Positions 8,382-17,003 are shown, numbered from the stretch's first letter. The stretch: 29,800 bases of DNA from JALOAP01 sp964632355 (GCA_964632355.1 CAZWBW010000028.1:1-29800), one strand, 5' to 3'. Notes: a model not told the origin generated them from the sequence alone. Translations and numbers: made by a program.

Positions 8382-9593
8382 ATGGACGTTGCCTGTCTTT
8401 ATGTCGGTGATTTCCTTGTGGCGCTGGCGCGACGGGACAACCCGGGGCTTGCGCAGCGGCCGGTCGTCATCGGTGGGTCGCCGGACGAGCATTCGACGGT
8501 CATCGCGTGTTCGCGGGAGGCGGCGGCTGCGGGGGTGACGGTGGGAACGACGCTCCGGCGGGCGCTGGCGCTCTGCCACGATGCGGTGTTCCTGCCGCAC
8601 CAGGAAGGGAAGGCGACGGAAGAGGCGAACCGGATCGTGGCGCTCGTGGAGAGCCACAGCCCGCTGGTAGAGGCGATCGCGCCGGGGCATGTGCACTTCG
8701 AAGTCCGTGGGCTGGCGCAGATGAACGGGACGACGGAGGAAGCGTTCCTGCGGGACCTGCACGAGGCGGTGCGGGGAGAGACAGGATTGCCGGTGTCGCT
8801 CGCGGGGGCGGCGACGATGTTCGCGGCGCACGCGGTAGCGCTATTCCGGTCGGAGTGCGGTGACGTGGCCGAGCCGGTGCTGGTGCCGCAGGGGCAGGAT
8901 GTGGGGTACCTGGCAAGGTTGCCGGTGGAGGTGCTGCCGGTTTCGCCGCTAATGCACCAGCGGTTGCGGCTGTTTGGGCTCGAACGGCTGGAGCAGGTGG
9001 CAGCGCTTTCGTTTTCGGCGATGCAGGCACAGTTCGGGCGCGAAGGAGCCCGCGCGTGGGAGCTTGCGAACGGGAAGGATGACTCGCGCATCGTGCCGCG
9101 GCGAGAGGAGCTTCGCGTCACGGAGGAGATGGAACTGCCGGCGCCGACGGCGTTGAGCGAGCCGATCGTGGTGGCGACGCGGGCGCTGCTGCACCGCGGG
9201 CTGGAACACGAAGATATTCGCGGGCAGCCACTCCGGCGGATGGACTGGCGGCTGGGGCTCGAAAGCGGCGAACAGGTCTCGCGGTCGTTCGTGTTTCGGG
9301 AGCCGACGAACGATGCGCGGCAAATGCTGTTCGTGGCGCGAAACCGCATCGAGCGTCTGCAGCTGGCATCGGCGGCGGTTTCGGTGGGCATCACCCTTTC
9401 GGGCATCTGCAGCGAGTACGGGCACCAGGGCAACCTGTGGCCGGTTGGGCCACGCCGTCAGAAGGAGCTCATCGAGGCGGTGGAGCAGCTGAACGAGCGG
9501 ACAGGAGGACCGCAGGTCTTTCGCATCGTCGAGGTGCAACCATGGTCGAGGATTCCCGAACGACAGCTGGGGCTGGTGGCTTTCGGCCGCTAA
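8382..9593 (+). CDS. ImuB-like Y-family polymerase homologue, catalytically inactive
   Basis: A 403-residue Y-family DNA polymerase homologue. N-terminal MDVACLYVGDFLVAL aligns with the first Y-family motif, followed by QRPVVIGG. The second motif, normally SxDEA with the catalytic Asp-Glu, is here AIAPGHVHFEV (98-108), with the acidic pair missing, as is typical of ImuB. The C-terminus has PWSRIPERQLGL, an ImuB-type end. ImuB acts as a hub linking the beta clamp, ImuA/ImuA' and DnaE2 in SOS mutagenesis; those partners are not in this window. Start: ATG 8382, chosen because the family begins there; the frame extends 17 codons upstream across the LexA box, which cannot be coding if the box works. 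A predicted -10 ends only eight bases before the ATG, so the mRNA may be nearly leaderless. Followed by a DUF6504 gene overlapping by 52 bases. Confidence 0.88.
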   Translation: MDVACLYVGDFLVALARRDNPGLAQRPVVIGGSPDEHSTVIACSREAAAAGVTVGTTLRRALALCHDAVFLPHQEGKATEEANRIVALVESHSPLVEAIAPGHVHFEVRGLAQMNGTTEEAFLRDLHEAVRGETGLPVSLAGAATMFAAHAVALFRSECGDVAEPVLVPQGQDVGYLARLPVEVLPVSPLMHQRLRLFGLERLEQVAALSFSAMQAQFGREGARAWELANGKDDSRIVPRREELRVTEEMELPAPTALSEPIVVATRALLHRGLEHEDIRGQPLRRMDWRLGLESGEQVSRSFVFREPTNDARQMLFVARNRIERLQLASAAVSVGITLSGICSEYGHQGNLWPVGPRRQKELIEAVEQLNERTGGPQVFRIVEVQPWSRIPERQLGLVAFGR

Positions 9594-9856
9594 ATCAGCC
9601 GACGCCGATTGCAGTAGAGGCAACGCCGCAAGGCGAACCGAAGGCGGTGCTCTGGCGCGGGGTGTATCGCCGCGTGGTGGCGGTGCACGACCGGTGGCGC
9701 ATCGACGACGAGTGGTGGCGTGACGAGATTTCGCGGCGCTACTACGTGGTGGAGCTCGAGGGCGGCCGCCGAATCACAATCTTTCACGACCTCATTGGGG
9801 ACGCGTGGTATGCGCAGCCGTATGAGGCGCCACGCGAGCGCCGGCAGGCGGGGTAG
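9542..9856 (+). CDS. DUF6504 family protein
   Basis: A 104-residue protein matching the DUF6504 pattern: a lone WRG-Y-RRVV strand, DRWRIDDEWW, then RRYYVVELEGGRRITIFHD and W-A-Q-YE at the end. In Actinobacteria, proteins of this family are encoded beside ImuB/DnaE2 genes, which agrees with this position. Start: ATG 9542 with GAGGTG five bases upstream, inside the end of imuB, giving a 52-base overlap and probable co-translation. The first ~35 residues are likely disordered. Function is not known; a role in the translesion complex is inferred from its neighbourhood only. Confidence 0.75.
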   Translation: MVEDSRTTAGAGGFRPLNQPTPIAVEATPQGEPKAVLWRGVYRRVVAVHDRWRIDDEWWRDEISRRYYVVELEGGRRITIFHDLIGDAWYAQPYEAPRERRQAG

Positions 9857-9964
9857 AGCGTAAGGCGCTTACCACAATCGCCACCGCGATACAACCGGGT
9901 ATTCACCGATACCGGGGGCCTTGGGCCGATCCCTAAGGTGCGAATAGCGCCCCCCGGAGACAAC

Positions 9965-10978
9965 GTGCGAAATCGACTCACTTCGATTCTGCTCTTGCTC
10001 GCTGGGCTGGGGCTGGTCGCTGCGTTCCCGTTGGCGATGCCGCAACAGAACGCGACCGCGGCGTCGGCGTGCGTTGGGGGCGACCCTGCGATTGATAGCG
10101 AAGAGCAGGCGCTCCTTGGGCTCATCAACGCGCACCGGGCGCAGCATGGAGTCCCGCCGCTGTCACTGAACTCGACGCTGAACCAGATCGCCGCCTGGAA
10201 GGCCGTCGACATGGCGACCAACCGCTACTTCTCTCACACGGATTCGCTTGGGCGTTCGTCGTACAAACGAGCGGTCGAGTGCGGCTACCCGGCAGGTGCG
10301 GGTGAGAACCTCGCTGGGGGGACCCAGTGGGACACCGCGCAAGAGGCATTCGACGCGTGGAAGGCCTCGGCCGGGCACAACAACAACATGCTGGCCGAGT
10401 ATTACCGCGAGATCGGCATCGCGCGGCACTACGACCCCACCTCGCCTTATAAGTGGTACTGGGTTGCGAACTTCGGGACGCAGAGCGGCAGTTCGGCGCC
10501 CACCGCTACCGCTACGCCGACGCGTACTCCAAGCCCCGCCCCGTCGCCGACCCCGACCAAGCCGCCACCGGGTTCTCCGCCGCCATCCACGCCGACCGCC
10601 GCAAACCCGACACCGACCGCAACTCCGACGCGGACGCCAACATCTGCACCCACGCAGACACCGACCCAGTCAACCGCGACCCCGGCACGAACGGCGACTC
10701 CGCGCCCTTCGCCGACGACACCGCCCATGCAAACGTTGCCGCTCTACCCGGGGCCGAACCTGGTGACGTGGAACAGCAGCAGCCAGGCGGCCGCCGACGC
10801 ACTGCGCCCGTATGCGGCGAGCATCCATATGGTGTACAGCTACGACCCGGCGACACGGGCGTGGCAACGTTTCGGGCCCGACCTCCCGAATTATGTGAAT
10901 ACTCTCCGGGAGCTCCGCGAGGGCCGGGCGTACTGGGTGATCGCTCGGGCGGCGACTGCCATCACCCTGGACCAGTGA
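9965..10978 (+). CDS. Secreted CAP/SCP-domain protein with Pro-Thr linker
   Basis: A 337-residue secreted protein. A signal peptide is clear (MRNRLTSILLLLAGLGLVAA). Residues ~48-170 are a CAP (SCP/PR-1, YkwD-type) domain: LINAHRAQHGVPPL, then YFSHTDSLG, then GENLAGGT and a final W-YWVANFG. A ~85-residue Pro/Thr/Ala linker with TPT repeats follows. Residues ~262-335 form a small domain (PGPNLVTWNSSS, YDPATRAWQRFGP, LREGRAYWV) recurrent at C-termini of Chloroflexota surface proteins. Start: GTG 9965 after GGAGA; an in-frame GTG at 9938 lacks a binding site. It ends one base before the convergent tldE stop, with no hairpin between. The role of bacterial CAP proteins is mostly unknown. Confidence 0.85.
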   Translation: MRNRLTSILLLLAGLGLVAAFPLAMPQQNATAASACVGGDPAIDSEEQALLGLINAHRAQHGVPPLSLNSTLNQIAAWKAVDMATNRYFSHTDSLGRSSYKRAVECGYPAGAGENLAGGTQWDTAQEAFDAWKASAGHNNNMLAEYYREIGIARHYDPTSPYKWYWVANFGTQSGSSAPTATATPTRTPSPAPSPTPTKPPPGSPPPSTPTAANPTPTATPTRTPTSAPTQTPTQSTATPARTATPRPSPTTPPMQTLPLYPGPNLVTWNSSSQAAADALRPYAASIHMVYSYDPATRAWQRFGPDLPNYVNTLRELREGRAYWVIARAATAITLDQ

Positions 10979-10979
10979 G

Positions 10980-12362
10980 TCAGAGGCCGGACAGCGTCAT
11001 CCCCTGGATGCGGACGGTTGGTGCAGCCATCGAACCGAACCAGGTTAGGTCGTCTCCCACGGCATCGATGCCGGCAAGCATCGTTTCGAGCGTGCCGGAG
11101 ACGTTGACCTCGGTCACCGGGTAGGCGATTTCGCCGCCTTCGATCCAGTACCCGGCAGCACCGCGGGACCAGTCGCCGGAAGTCGGGTTGAAGCCGTGCC
11201 CAATGAGTTCGGTAACGAGGAAGCCTTCGCGGACGCCGGCGATGAGTTCGCCGAGCGGCACGGGCGCGACGGCTTCGAGCACGAGGTTCGAGGGCCCCGG
11301 AGAGGGGCTGGAATCCACCGAACGGTTGGCGCTGCCCGTCGAGCGATTGCCGGTTCGCCGCCCGGAGTAGGTGTCGAACAGGAACCCCTGGAAGACGCCG
11401 CGGGCGAAGAGGCGCCTCGACTGGCCTGCCACGCCTTCGCCATCGAACGGGCGTGAACCCGGGGCGGCGGCAATCCCGGGATCGTCGATGATGTCCAACA
11501 ACTCGGAGCCGATGCGCTCACCCTCACGGCCGGCGAGGAACGTGGCGCGGCGATAGAGAGCGTTGCCCGTGAGGCAGGACGCGAGGTCGCCGAGCAGGCG
11601 AACGGCCGTCATCGGTTCGAACACGATGGGGACCTGGCGAGTGGACACCTTGCGAGCGCCGACCTGGCCGACGGCCCGCCGGGCAGCGATGCGCCCGACC
11701 TCCTCCGGGGAGAGCAGCCGGTGCAGGCTGCGCTCCGAACTGAACCAGTAGCCGTTTCGCTTCTTGCCCTCGGTGTCGTCGGCCATGACCTCGACGGCGA
11801 GCGCAACGCGGGTATGCGGGTACGAGGCCGCGAAGCCGTGTGAGTTCGCAAGACACACTTCGCCGACGCGGGTTGTCAGCGAGGCGCCGTCGGAGTTGGT
11901 GACCCGGGAGTCGGCATCGAAGGCTGCCTGTTCGCAGGCTGTCACGAGGGCAAGCTTCTCCTCGAACGGCAGCTGGCTGAGGCGTTCGTCGTAGAGCTGG
12001 AGGCCATCGGCCCGGGCGGGAACCGCGAGGGTTTCGGGGTCCGGGAGGCCGGCGTGCTCGTCGGGCGCGGAAATGGTGGCGAGTTCGACGGTCTCGCGGG
12101 CGAGGCGTTCGATCGCCTCCTCGCTGAGGTCGGACGTCGAGCAGACGGCGGTGCGCCCGCCCGTTATGACGCGAAGTCCCAGCTGCCGTGAGCCAGCTTC
12201 GATGAGCTTCTCGACTTTGCCCAGCCGCACGGTCAGGTCCGACTCCTGGTAGGCGACGAGGTAGGCGTCACACTGCTCGGCGCCGGCGCGACGAGCGAGT
12301 TCGACGGCGTGGCGCGCCAGTTCGAGGTTATGTACAGACTCTGCCGTTCGCGCGTCAGGCAA
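10980..12362 (-). CDS. TldE/PmbA-like subunit of the TldD/TldE protease
   Basis: About 460 residues, the metal-less partner in the TldD-TldE heterodimer, which trims unfolded or leader peptides (known for microcin B17 precursor and CcdA in E. coli). Family features: AEQCDAYLVAYQESDLTVR at the N-terminus, RQVPIVFEPMTAVRLLGDL centrally, and SGDWSRGAAGYWIEGGEIAYPVTEV near the C-terminus. It lacks the HExxxH metal motif, as expected. The start is uncertain: no ATG or GTG lies near the family N-terminus, so TTG 12362, overlapping the tldD stop, is proposed; a longer form from 12446 would run through tldD. Translated after tldD, probably coupled. Confidence 0.85.
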   Translation of the reverse strand: MPDARTAESVHNLELARHAVELARRAGAEQCDAYLVAYQESDLTVRLGKVEKLIEAGSRQLGLRVITGGRTAVCSTSDLSEEAIERLARETVELATISAPDEHAGLPDPETLAVPARADGLQLYDERLSQLPFEEKLALVTACEQAAFDADSRVTNSDGASLTTRVGEVCLANSHGFAASYPHTRVALAVEVMADDTEGKKRNGYWFSSERSLHRLLSPEEVGRIAARRAVGQVGARKVSTRQVPIVFEPMTAVRLLGDLASCLTGNALYRRATFLAGREGERIGSELLDIIDDPGIAAAPGSRPFDGEGVAGQSRRLFARGVFQGFLFDTYSGRRTGNRSTGSANRSVDSSPSPGPSNLVLEAVAPVPLGELIAGVREGFLVTELIGHGFNPTSGDWSRGAAGYWIEGGEIAYPVTEVNVSGTLETMLAGIDAVGDDLTWFGSMAAPTVRIQGMTLSGL

Positions 12363-13800
12363 CGCGGGTGCCCCCGACGGTAATACCGGAGACCAGCACG
12401 GTGGGCATGCCGACGCCCACCGGGACGGACTGCCCGTTCTTGCCACACATCCAGCGACCGTCGGACAGCTTGTAGTCGCTGCCGACCATCGTGACCTTCG
12501 AAAGGACGTCGGGGCCGTTGCCGATAAGAGTCACGTTCCGAACGGGGGCGGTGATGCGGCCATGCTCGATCATGTAGGCCTCGGTGACGCTGAAGACGAA
12601 GTCGCCGTTCGAAATGTTCACCTGGCCGCCGGAGTAGGAAACGCAGTAGATGCCGCGTTCGACGCTGCGAATGATGTCCTCGGGGTGGCTTTCACCCGGG
12701 AGCATGAAGGTGTTCGTCATGCGCGGCATCACGTAGTGCTTGAAGGTCTCGCGACGACCCGAGCCGGATGGCGCGACGCCGAACTGGCGCGCACTGATCT
12801 CGTCCTGGAGGTAGCCGCGGAGGACGCCGTTCTCGATAAGCGTGTTGGCGCGGGTTTCGTTGCCTTCGTCGTCGATATTGATGGAGCCGCGGGAGCCGGG
12901 AATTGTGCCATCGTCCACGACGGTCACCAGTTCGCTGGCGACGGGTTCGCCGATGCGACCGCTGTAGTTGCTGGTTCCTTTGCGGTTGAAGTCGGCTTCG
13001 AGGCCGTGGCCGACCGCTTCGTGAAGGAGGACGCCACTATCGCCGGCCGCGAGGACGACCGGGAGCGTGCCGGCGGGCGCCTCGATCGCGTCCTGCTGGA
13101 GCACGGCCTGGCGCGCGGCCTCGCGGGCCATCTCTTCGGGGGGCACCTGCTCGAAGTATTCGATGCCCAGCCGGCCGCCACCCCCGGTGCGTGCGACCTG
13201 GCGGCTGCCGTCCCTATCGGAGAGCGCGGAGACGTTCATTCGCACGAGCGGCTGGACGTCGCCGACGACGCGACCATCGCTCCGGGCGATGAGGACGTAC
13301 TTGAGCTCGTCGAGGATGGAGGCGTCGACGCGGGCGATGCTGGGGTCGAAGCCCCGGGCGGCGGCATCGGCGCGTTCGAGCAGGGCGACCTTCGCGGTAG
13401 CGGGGAGGTCGGTGAGCGGGGCTTCGGCGGAGTAGTAGGTCACGCCGGCGAGCTGTGGAGTGGCATCGATGGGGCCGGGCTGGCCGCGCCCTGCGCCGAT
13501 CTGCGCCGCGGTTTCGGCGGCCCGTCGCATCGCATCGAGTTCGAGCGATTCCGTGTAGGCGTAGCCAATGGCGTCGCCGTTCACGACGCGAACGCCAAGC
13601 CCCTGGGAGATGGTGCGCGAAGCGGACCGGACCTGCTGGTCTTCCCACGTAATGGCGCTGTTGGTTCGGTGTTCGAAATAGAGTTCGGCGAAGTCGCCCC
13701 CTCGGGAAAGCGCCACTGACAACAGCGACGACATGACGGCGGTGTCGATGGCGTAGCGGGTGGAGAAGAGTTCAAGCGCGGCGAGCGTGGGATCGGACAC
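12355..13800 (-). CDS. TldD metalloprotease subunit
   Basis: A 481-residue TldD, the zinc-bearing half of the TldD-TldE protease. The metal motif HEAVGH is at 260-265 within LLHEAVGHGLEADF, with the third ligand presumably Cys452 in WMCGKNGQSVPVG. Length and the DEGNETRANTLIENGVLRGY segment fit the family. Start: GTG 13800, six bases after GGAG; a TTG two codons earlier sits between them. It is first in the tldD-tldE pair and divergent from an MFS gene. No RiPP precursor or modification enzyme is visible nearby, so the substrate is unknown. Confidence 0.92.
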   Translation of the reverse strand: MSDPTLAALELFSTRYAIDTAVMSSLLSVALSRGGDFAELYFEHRTNSAITWEDQQVRSASRTISQGLGVRVVNGDAIGYAYTESLELDAMRRAAETAAQIGAGRGQPGPIDATPQLAGVTYYSAEAPLTDLPATAKVALLERADAAARGFDPSIARVDASILDELKYVLIARSDGRVVGDVQPLVRMNVSALSDRDGSRQVARTGGGGRLGIEYFEQVPPEEMAREAARQAVLQQDAIEAPAGTLPVVLAAGDSGVLLHEAVGHGLEADFNRKGTSNYSGRIGEPVASELVTVVDDGTIPGSRGSINIDDEGNETRANTLIENGVLRGYLQDEISARQFGVAPSGSGRRETFKHYVMPRMTNTFMLPGESHPEDIIRSVERGIYCVSYSGGQVNISNGDFVFSVTEAYMIEHGRITAPVRNVTLIGNGPDVLSKVTMVGSDYKLSDGRWMCGKNGQSVPVGVGMPTVLVSGITVGGTRVA

Positions 13801-13888
13801 AGGCAACTCCGGACGGCGTGTGGATCGAATGGTAGCGAATCCGCGAGTGCCCGGTTCCGAATGTGGTGTATAGCGGGGTCCTGATGTA

Positions 13889-13913
13889 CGTTCCGAGAAC
13901 GCGGTTCGCGTTC
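13889..13913. promoter_or_regulatory. Overlapping inverted repeats, candidate operator
   Basis: Two inverted repeats share an arm: CGTTC-CGA-GAACG (13889-13901) and GAACGCG-GTT-CGCGTTC (13897-13913, perfect 7-bp arms). They lie between divergent tldD and the MFS gene, ending 13 bases before the proposed MFS start. No T tract follows, so this is not a terminator. It could bind a dimeric repressor controlling the transporter. The GAAC/GTTC arms resemble a LexA box, but the central spacing is three instead of four. Confidence 0.45.
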
Positions 13914-13926
13914 GAAGGCTGCCTCG

Positions 13927-15186
13927 TTGTTATCTCGCGCGCTGCCGTCTCTCACGGGTGTCCGGCGCGATCGGCTCATCGCACCGGGAGGGCCCTTCGC
14001 TGCGCTTCGCCACCGTGATTTCCGTGTCTTACTGTTCGGCACCATGGCCCTGCAGGTCGGGTCGTGGGTGCAGACGATCGGCATGGGGTGGCTTGTCCTC
14101 CAGGACCTGAACGGGAGCGCGACGGACCTGGGTCTTGTTGCCCTGCTCCGCGGAGCGTCGCTCGTGCTAATCTCACCGGTCGGGGGCTACCTGGGCGAAC
14201 GGTTCGAGCGGCGGCGGCAGTTGATGCTGTACCAGTGGGCAACGGCCGGGATCGCTGCGCTGCTGGCGCTCCTGATTATGACCGACGTCATCACGTTGTG
14301 GATGGTGTACGTGATCGCGGTCGCGGCCGGGGCGATGGAAGCGCTCATTCAGCCGATCCGGATGCTGCTCGTGTACGACTCGGTAGGCGACGCGGACCTT
14401 ACGAACGCGGTGGCGCTGAACGCGCTGGGCGGCAACGCGATGCGCGTCATCGGGCCGGCGATTGGCGGCACGCTGATCGGCGTCGTCGGAACGCAGGGGA
14501 CATTCCAACTCCAGGCGGCGTGCCTCGTCGTCGCCGGTGTGCTGACGTCGCTGCTTCGCCCCAGCCCACCGAGAGAAGGCGAAGGCGCTGGCATGTTCGC
14601 CAGCATTGCCGGCGGCCTGCGATATGTGGTGCGGGACCGGCGAATGCTGGTCATCGTGTTCATGGCGCTGCTGCCGAGCGTACTCGTCTATCCGTACGTG
14701 ACGTTCCTGCCCGTGTTCGCACGAGACGTGCTGAATTCGGACGGACTGGGGTACGGAATCCTGGCAGCGGGCGTGGGCATCGGGTCGCTGGTGGGCGGGG
14801 TGTTCGTGGCGGCGACATCGAACAGGGCGCGGCTGGGGCCGGGCATGATGTGGAGCTGCCTGCTGTACTGCGTGTCGGTAGCGGCGTTCACGCAGATGTG
14901 GAACCTCTGGCTGGCGGTGGGAACGCTGGTGGTGGCGGGGGTGTTCCACAGCGTGTACGCGGCGCTCAATTCGTCGCTGATGCAGCTGAAGGCGGAGGCC
15001 GAGTACCGCAGCCAGGTGATGTCGCTGCAGACGATGATGTGGGGTCTCACACCGTTCACGGCGCTGCTGATGGGCCGCATGATCGACCACTGGGGCGCGC
15101 CGAGCGTGGTCCTGGGGTGGATGGCGGTCGCGAGCGCCCTGACGGCGGCGACGCTTGTGGGTTCGAAGGAGATGCGGCGCGTCTGA
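13927..15186 (+). CDS. MFS transporter (EntS/MFS_3-type exporter)
   Basis: A 419-residue, 12-helix permease. The N-terminal FAALRHRDFRVLLFGTMALQ and GSWVQTIGMGWLVL are typical of the MFS_3/enterobactin-exporter-like group, followed by the loop motif GGYLGERFERRRQ. A hydrophilic central loop (RPSPPREGEGAGM) separates the two halves. Probably a drug or small-molecule exporter; substrate unknown. The start is uncertain: TTG 13927 has only a weak GAAGG upstream, and the conserved part begins about 25 residues later. The overlapping inverted repeats just before it may control it. An assembly gap follows 18 bases after the stop. Confidence 0.85.
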   Translation: MLSRALPSLTGVRRDRLIAPGGPFAALRHRDFRVLLFGTMALQVGSWVQTIGMGWLVLQDLNGSATDLGLVALLRGASLVLISPVGGYLGERFERRRQLMLYQWATAGIAALLALLIMTDVITLWMVYVIAVAAGAMEALIQPIRMLLVYDSVGDADLTNAVALNALGGNAMRVIGPAIGGTLIGVVGTQGTFQLQAACLVVAGVLTSLLRPSPPREGEGAGMFASIAGGLRYVVRDRRMLVIVFMALLPSVLVYPYVTFLPVFARDVLNSDGLGYGILAAGVGIGSLVGGVFVAATSNRARLGPGMMWSCLLYCVSVAAFTQMWNLWLAVGTLVVAGVFHSVYAALNSSLMQLKAEAEYRSQVMSLQTMMWGLTPFTALLMGRMIDHWGAPSVVLGWMAVASALTAATLVGSKEMRRV

Positions 15187-15203
15187 GTTTCGTGGGGCAG
15201 AAT

Positions 15204-15213
15204 NNNNNNNNNN
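15204..15213. other. Assembly gap (10 N), probably zero length
   Basis: Ten Ns flanked by CAGAAT on both sides. Such a repeated hexamer suggests two contigs that overlap and were joined with a fixed-size gap, so the true sequence may simply contain one CAGAAT. The gap lies between the MFS stop and the exonuclease start. Confidence 0.6.
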
Positions 15214-15225
15214 CAGAATCAAGAT

Positions 15226-15870
15226 ATGGACGAATTACTCGCCCTGTTGACGCCCGGGCTTCGCAAACTCACGCCGGAAGGACAACTGACCACAGAACCT
15301 GCGCCCCCGGAGACGCTGCGCGATGCGCCGTCGTTGCTGGTGCTCGACCTCGAAATGAGCGGGCCGAACGTGCAGCAGCACGAAGTGCTCGACGTGGGAG
15401 GAGTACGCGCGGACCTGCACGACGGGCTCGCGGAGCTCGAGGCATGGGGCGCACGGGTGAAGCCGAAGCACATCGGCAACGCGGTGCCAGCTGCGCTGAA
15501 GGTCGTGGGCTATACACCGAAGGGGTGGCGCGACGCGATCGACCTCGGCACGGCGATGGAGCGCCTCGCCGAACTTGGGCGCGACAGCGTGGTGACCGGC
15601 TGGGGCATGGGGCAGGACATGGCGTTCCTTGCGGAGTCGTTCCGGCGCACGGGGAAGCCGTGGCCGTTCGCGTTGGTGGCGCTCGACGTGCAGCCGATCG
15701 CGCGACAACTCCTCCGGGGAACCGGCCACGTTGACCGGTTCAACCTCGGGCACGTGGCGGACCGGCTCGGGATCGGGCGGATGGGCGAACACGGTGCGCT
15801 GGCGGACGCCTACGCGACGTACGACGTGCTCGTGAAGCTGGTCGAGCGGGCGGGGGAGTTGACTGGCTGA
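15226..15870 (+). CDS. DEDDh 3'-5' exonuclease family protein
   Basis: A 214-residue protein with the three exonuclease motifs of the DnaQ/RNase T/oligoribonuclease superfamily: ExoI LVLDLEMSG (Asp41, Glu43), ExoII GWGMGQDMAFL (Asp131) and ExoIII GEHGALADAYAT (His189, Asp194), making it DEDDh type. Such enzymes remove nucleotides from DNA or RNA 3' ends with two metal ions. The first ~35 residues are an extra N-terminal segment. No polymerase domain is attached. Substrate (DNA proofreading, RNA trimming or cofactor-like) cannot be told. Start ATG 15226 has no visible ribosome binding site, but the adjacent assembly gap blurs the leader. Confidence 0.8.
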   Translation: MDELLALLTPGLRKLTPEGQLTTEPAPPETLRDAPSLLVLDLEMSGPNVQQHEVLDVGGVRADLHDGLAELEAWGARVKPKHIGNAVPAALKVVGYTPKGWRDAIDLGTAMERLAELGRDSVVTGWGMGQDMAFLAESFRRTGKPWPFALVALDVQPIARQLLRGTGHVDRFNLGHVADRLGIGRMGEHGALADAYATYDVLVKLVERAGELTG

Positions 15871-15891
15871 CCTCGTGTGAGGCGCGAGAAA

Positions 15892-15920
15892 ACGCCCGGT
15901 CGCCGGGGGCAACCGGGCGT
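15892..15920 (-). terminator. Terminator of the LLM oxidoreductase gene
   Basis: ACGCCCGGT and ACCGGGCGT form a perfect 9-bp stem with an 11-base loop. On the minus strand it is followed by TTTCTC, 34 bases past the LLM gene stop. On the plus strand no T run follows, though the hairpin could also stop exonuclease transcripts. Confidence 0.75.
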
Positions 15921-15953
15921 CGATGGCCGGGGTGAGGCCAGGAGAGCGTTCGC

Positions 15954-17003
15954 TCAGGCGGTTGGCGCGGGAGCAGGCTCGCCCCGCCGGGCGAGTTCCT
16001 TTCGGACGATGGGCGCGACGCGCGTCCCGAGCAGTTCGATGGCCCGCAGGACCTTCTCGTGCGGCATCGGGCCGACCGGGAGCTGAAGCAGGAAGCGGTC
16101 CATGTTGAAGAGCGTGTGCTCGTGGAGGATCTTCTCCGCGACCTGCTCGGGGTTGCCGACGAGGAGCGCACCGTGGAGCGTTCGCGAAGCTTCGTACTCG
16201 TTCCGGCTCAGCGGGCCCCAGCCGCGCTCGCGCCCGATGCGGGACATGCTTGCGAACCAGCCCGGGAAGAAGTCGTCGGCCGCCTGGCGCGAATCCTCGG
16301 CCACGTAGCCCTGTGAGTTGATCCCGACCTTGAGCTGTGCGGGGTCGTGGCCGGCCTGCTCGCCGACCTTGCGGTAGAAGTCGATCAGCGGTGCGAACCG
16401 GGCAGGCTGGCCACCAATGATGGCGAGCGCGAGCGGCAAGCCGAGCACCGCCGCGCGGGCGACCGAGTTGGTGCTGCCACCGACGGCGATCCACACCGGG
16501 AGCGGGTCCTGGTAGGGACGCGGGTAGACGCCACGGTCATCGATCGGCTTCGTGTGCTTGCCGCCCTCCCACGTCACACGCTCGCTTTCGCGGATGCGAA
16601 GGAGCAACTCGAGTTTCTCGGCGAAGAGCGTGTCGTAGTCCTCGAGGTCGTAGCCGAAGAGCGGGAACGATTCGATGAACGAGCCGCGCCCGGCCATGAT
16701 CTCCGCGCGCCCCTGCGAAATCTGATCGATGGTGGCGAACTGCTGGAAGACGCGGATGGGGTCGTCGGAGCTAAGGACGCTGACGGCGCTCGTGAGGCGA
16801 ATCCGCTTCGTCCGCGCGGCGGCAGCGGCGAGTACCGTTGACGGCGACGATGCGGCGTAGTCCGGCCGATGGTGTTCGCCGACGCCGAAGACATCGAGCC
16901 CGACCTGGTCGGCGAGTTCGATCTCCTCTATGAGGTCGCGAAGGCGCTGCCCTCCATCTGCACCCGGGCTGATATCCGCGAACGAGTAGATGCCGATTTC
17001 CAT
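15954..17003 (-). CDS. LLM-class flavin-dependent oxidoreductase
   Basis: A 349-residue luciferase-like (bacterial luciferase/F420-type) TIM-barrel protein. Visible: MEIGIYSFADIS at the start, LDVFGVGEHHRPDYAASSP (the EHH motif), LTSAVSVLSSDDPIRVFQQF, GRAEIMAGRGSFIESF, and PVWIAVGGSTNSVARAA. These match the two-component flavin monooxygenase group that uses reduced FMN or F420. The E-H-H stretch and the conserved GRGSF suggest a member near the CE1758/limB-like subgroup (tentative). Start: ATG 17003 with AGGAAGGGA upstream; the frame extends 18 codons further without a binding site. Single gene with its own terminator, divergent from the rib operon. Substrate unknown. Confidence 0.85.
   Translation of the reverse strand: MEIGIYSFADISPGADGGQRLRDLIEEIELADQVGLDVFGVGEHHRPDYAASSPSTVLAAAAARTKRIRLTSAVSVLSSDDPIRVFQQFATIDQISQGRAEIMAGRGSFIESFPLFGYDLEDYDTLFAEKLELLLRIRESERVTWEGGKHTKPIDDRGVYPRPYQDPLPVWIAVGGSTNSVARAAVLGLPLALAIIGGQPARFAPLIDFYRKVGEQAGHDPAQLKVGINSQGYVAEDSRQAADDFFPGWFASMSRIGRERGWGPLSRNEYEASRTLHGALLVGNPEQVAEKILHEHTLFNMDRFLLQLPVGPMPHEKVLRAIELLGTRVAPIVRKELARRGEPAPAPTA

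Noticed and set aside
10500..10740. Repetitive Pro/Thr codons as a possible tandem-repeat array
   Set aside because: They encode the irregular TPT-type linker of the CAP protein and do not form exact DNA repeats.
12562..13719. 385-codon plus-strand frame opposite tldD
   Set aside because: Antisense shadow of tldD; no recognisable domain.
13897..13913. Inverted repeat as a second LexA box
   Set aside because: The spacing between GAAC and GTTC is three bases, not four, and the arms are longer than a LexA site.
14064..15734. 556-codon plus-strand frame through the first N gap
   Set aside because: It overlaps the MFS and exonuclease genes in another frame, crosses the Ns and reads as an Arg/Gly-rich shadow.
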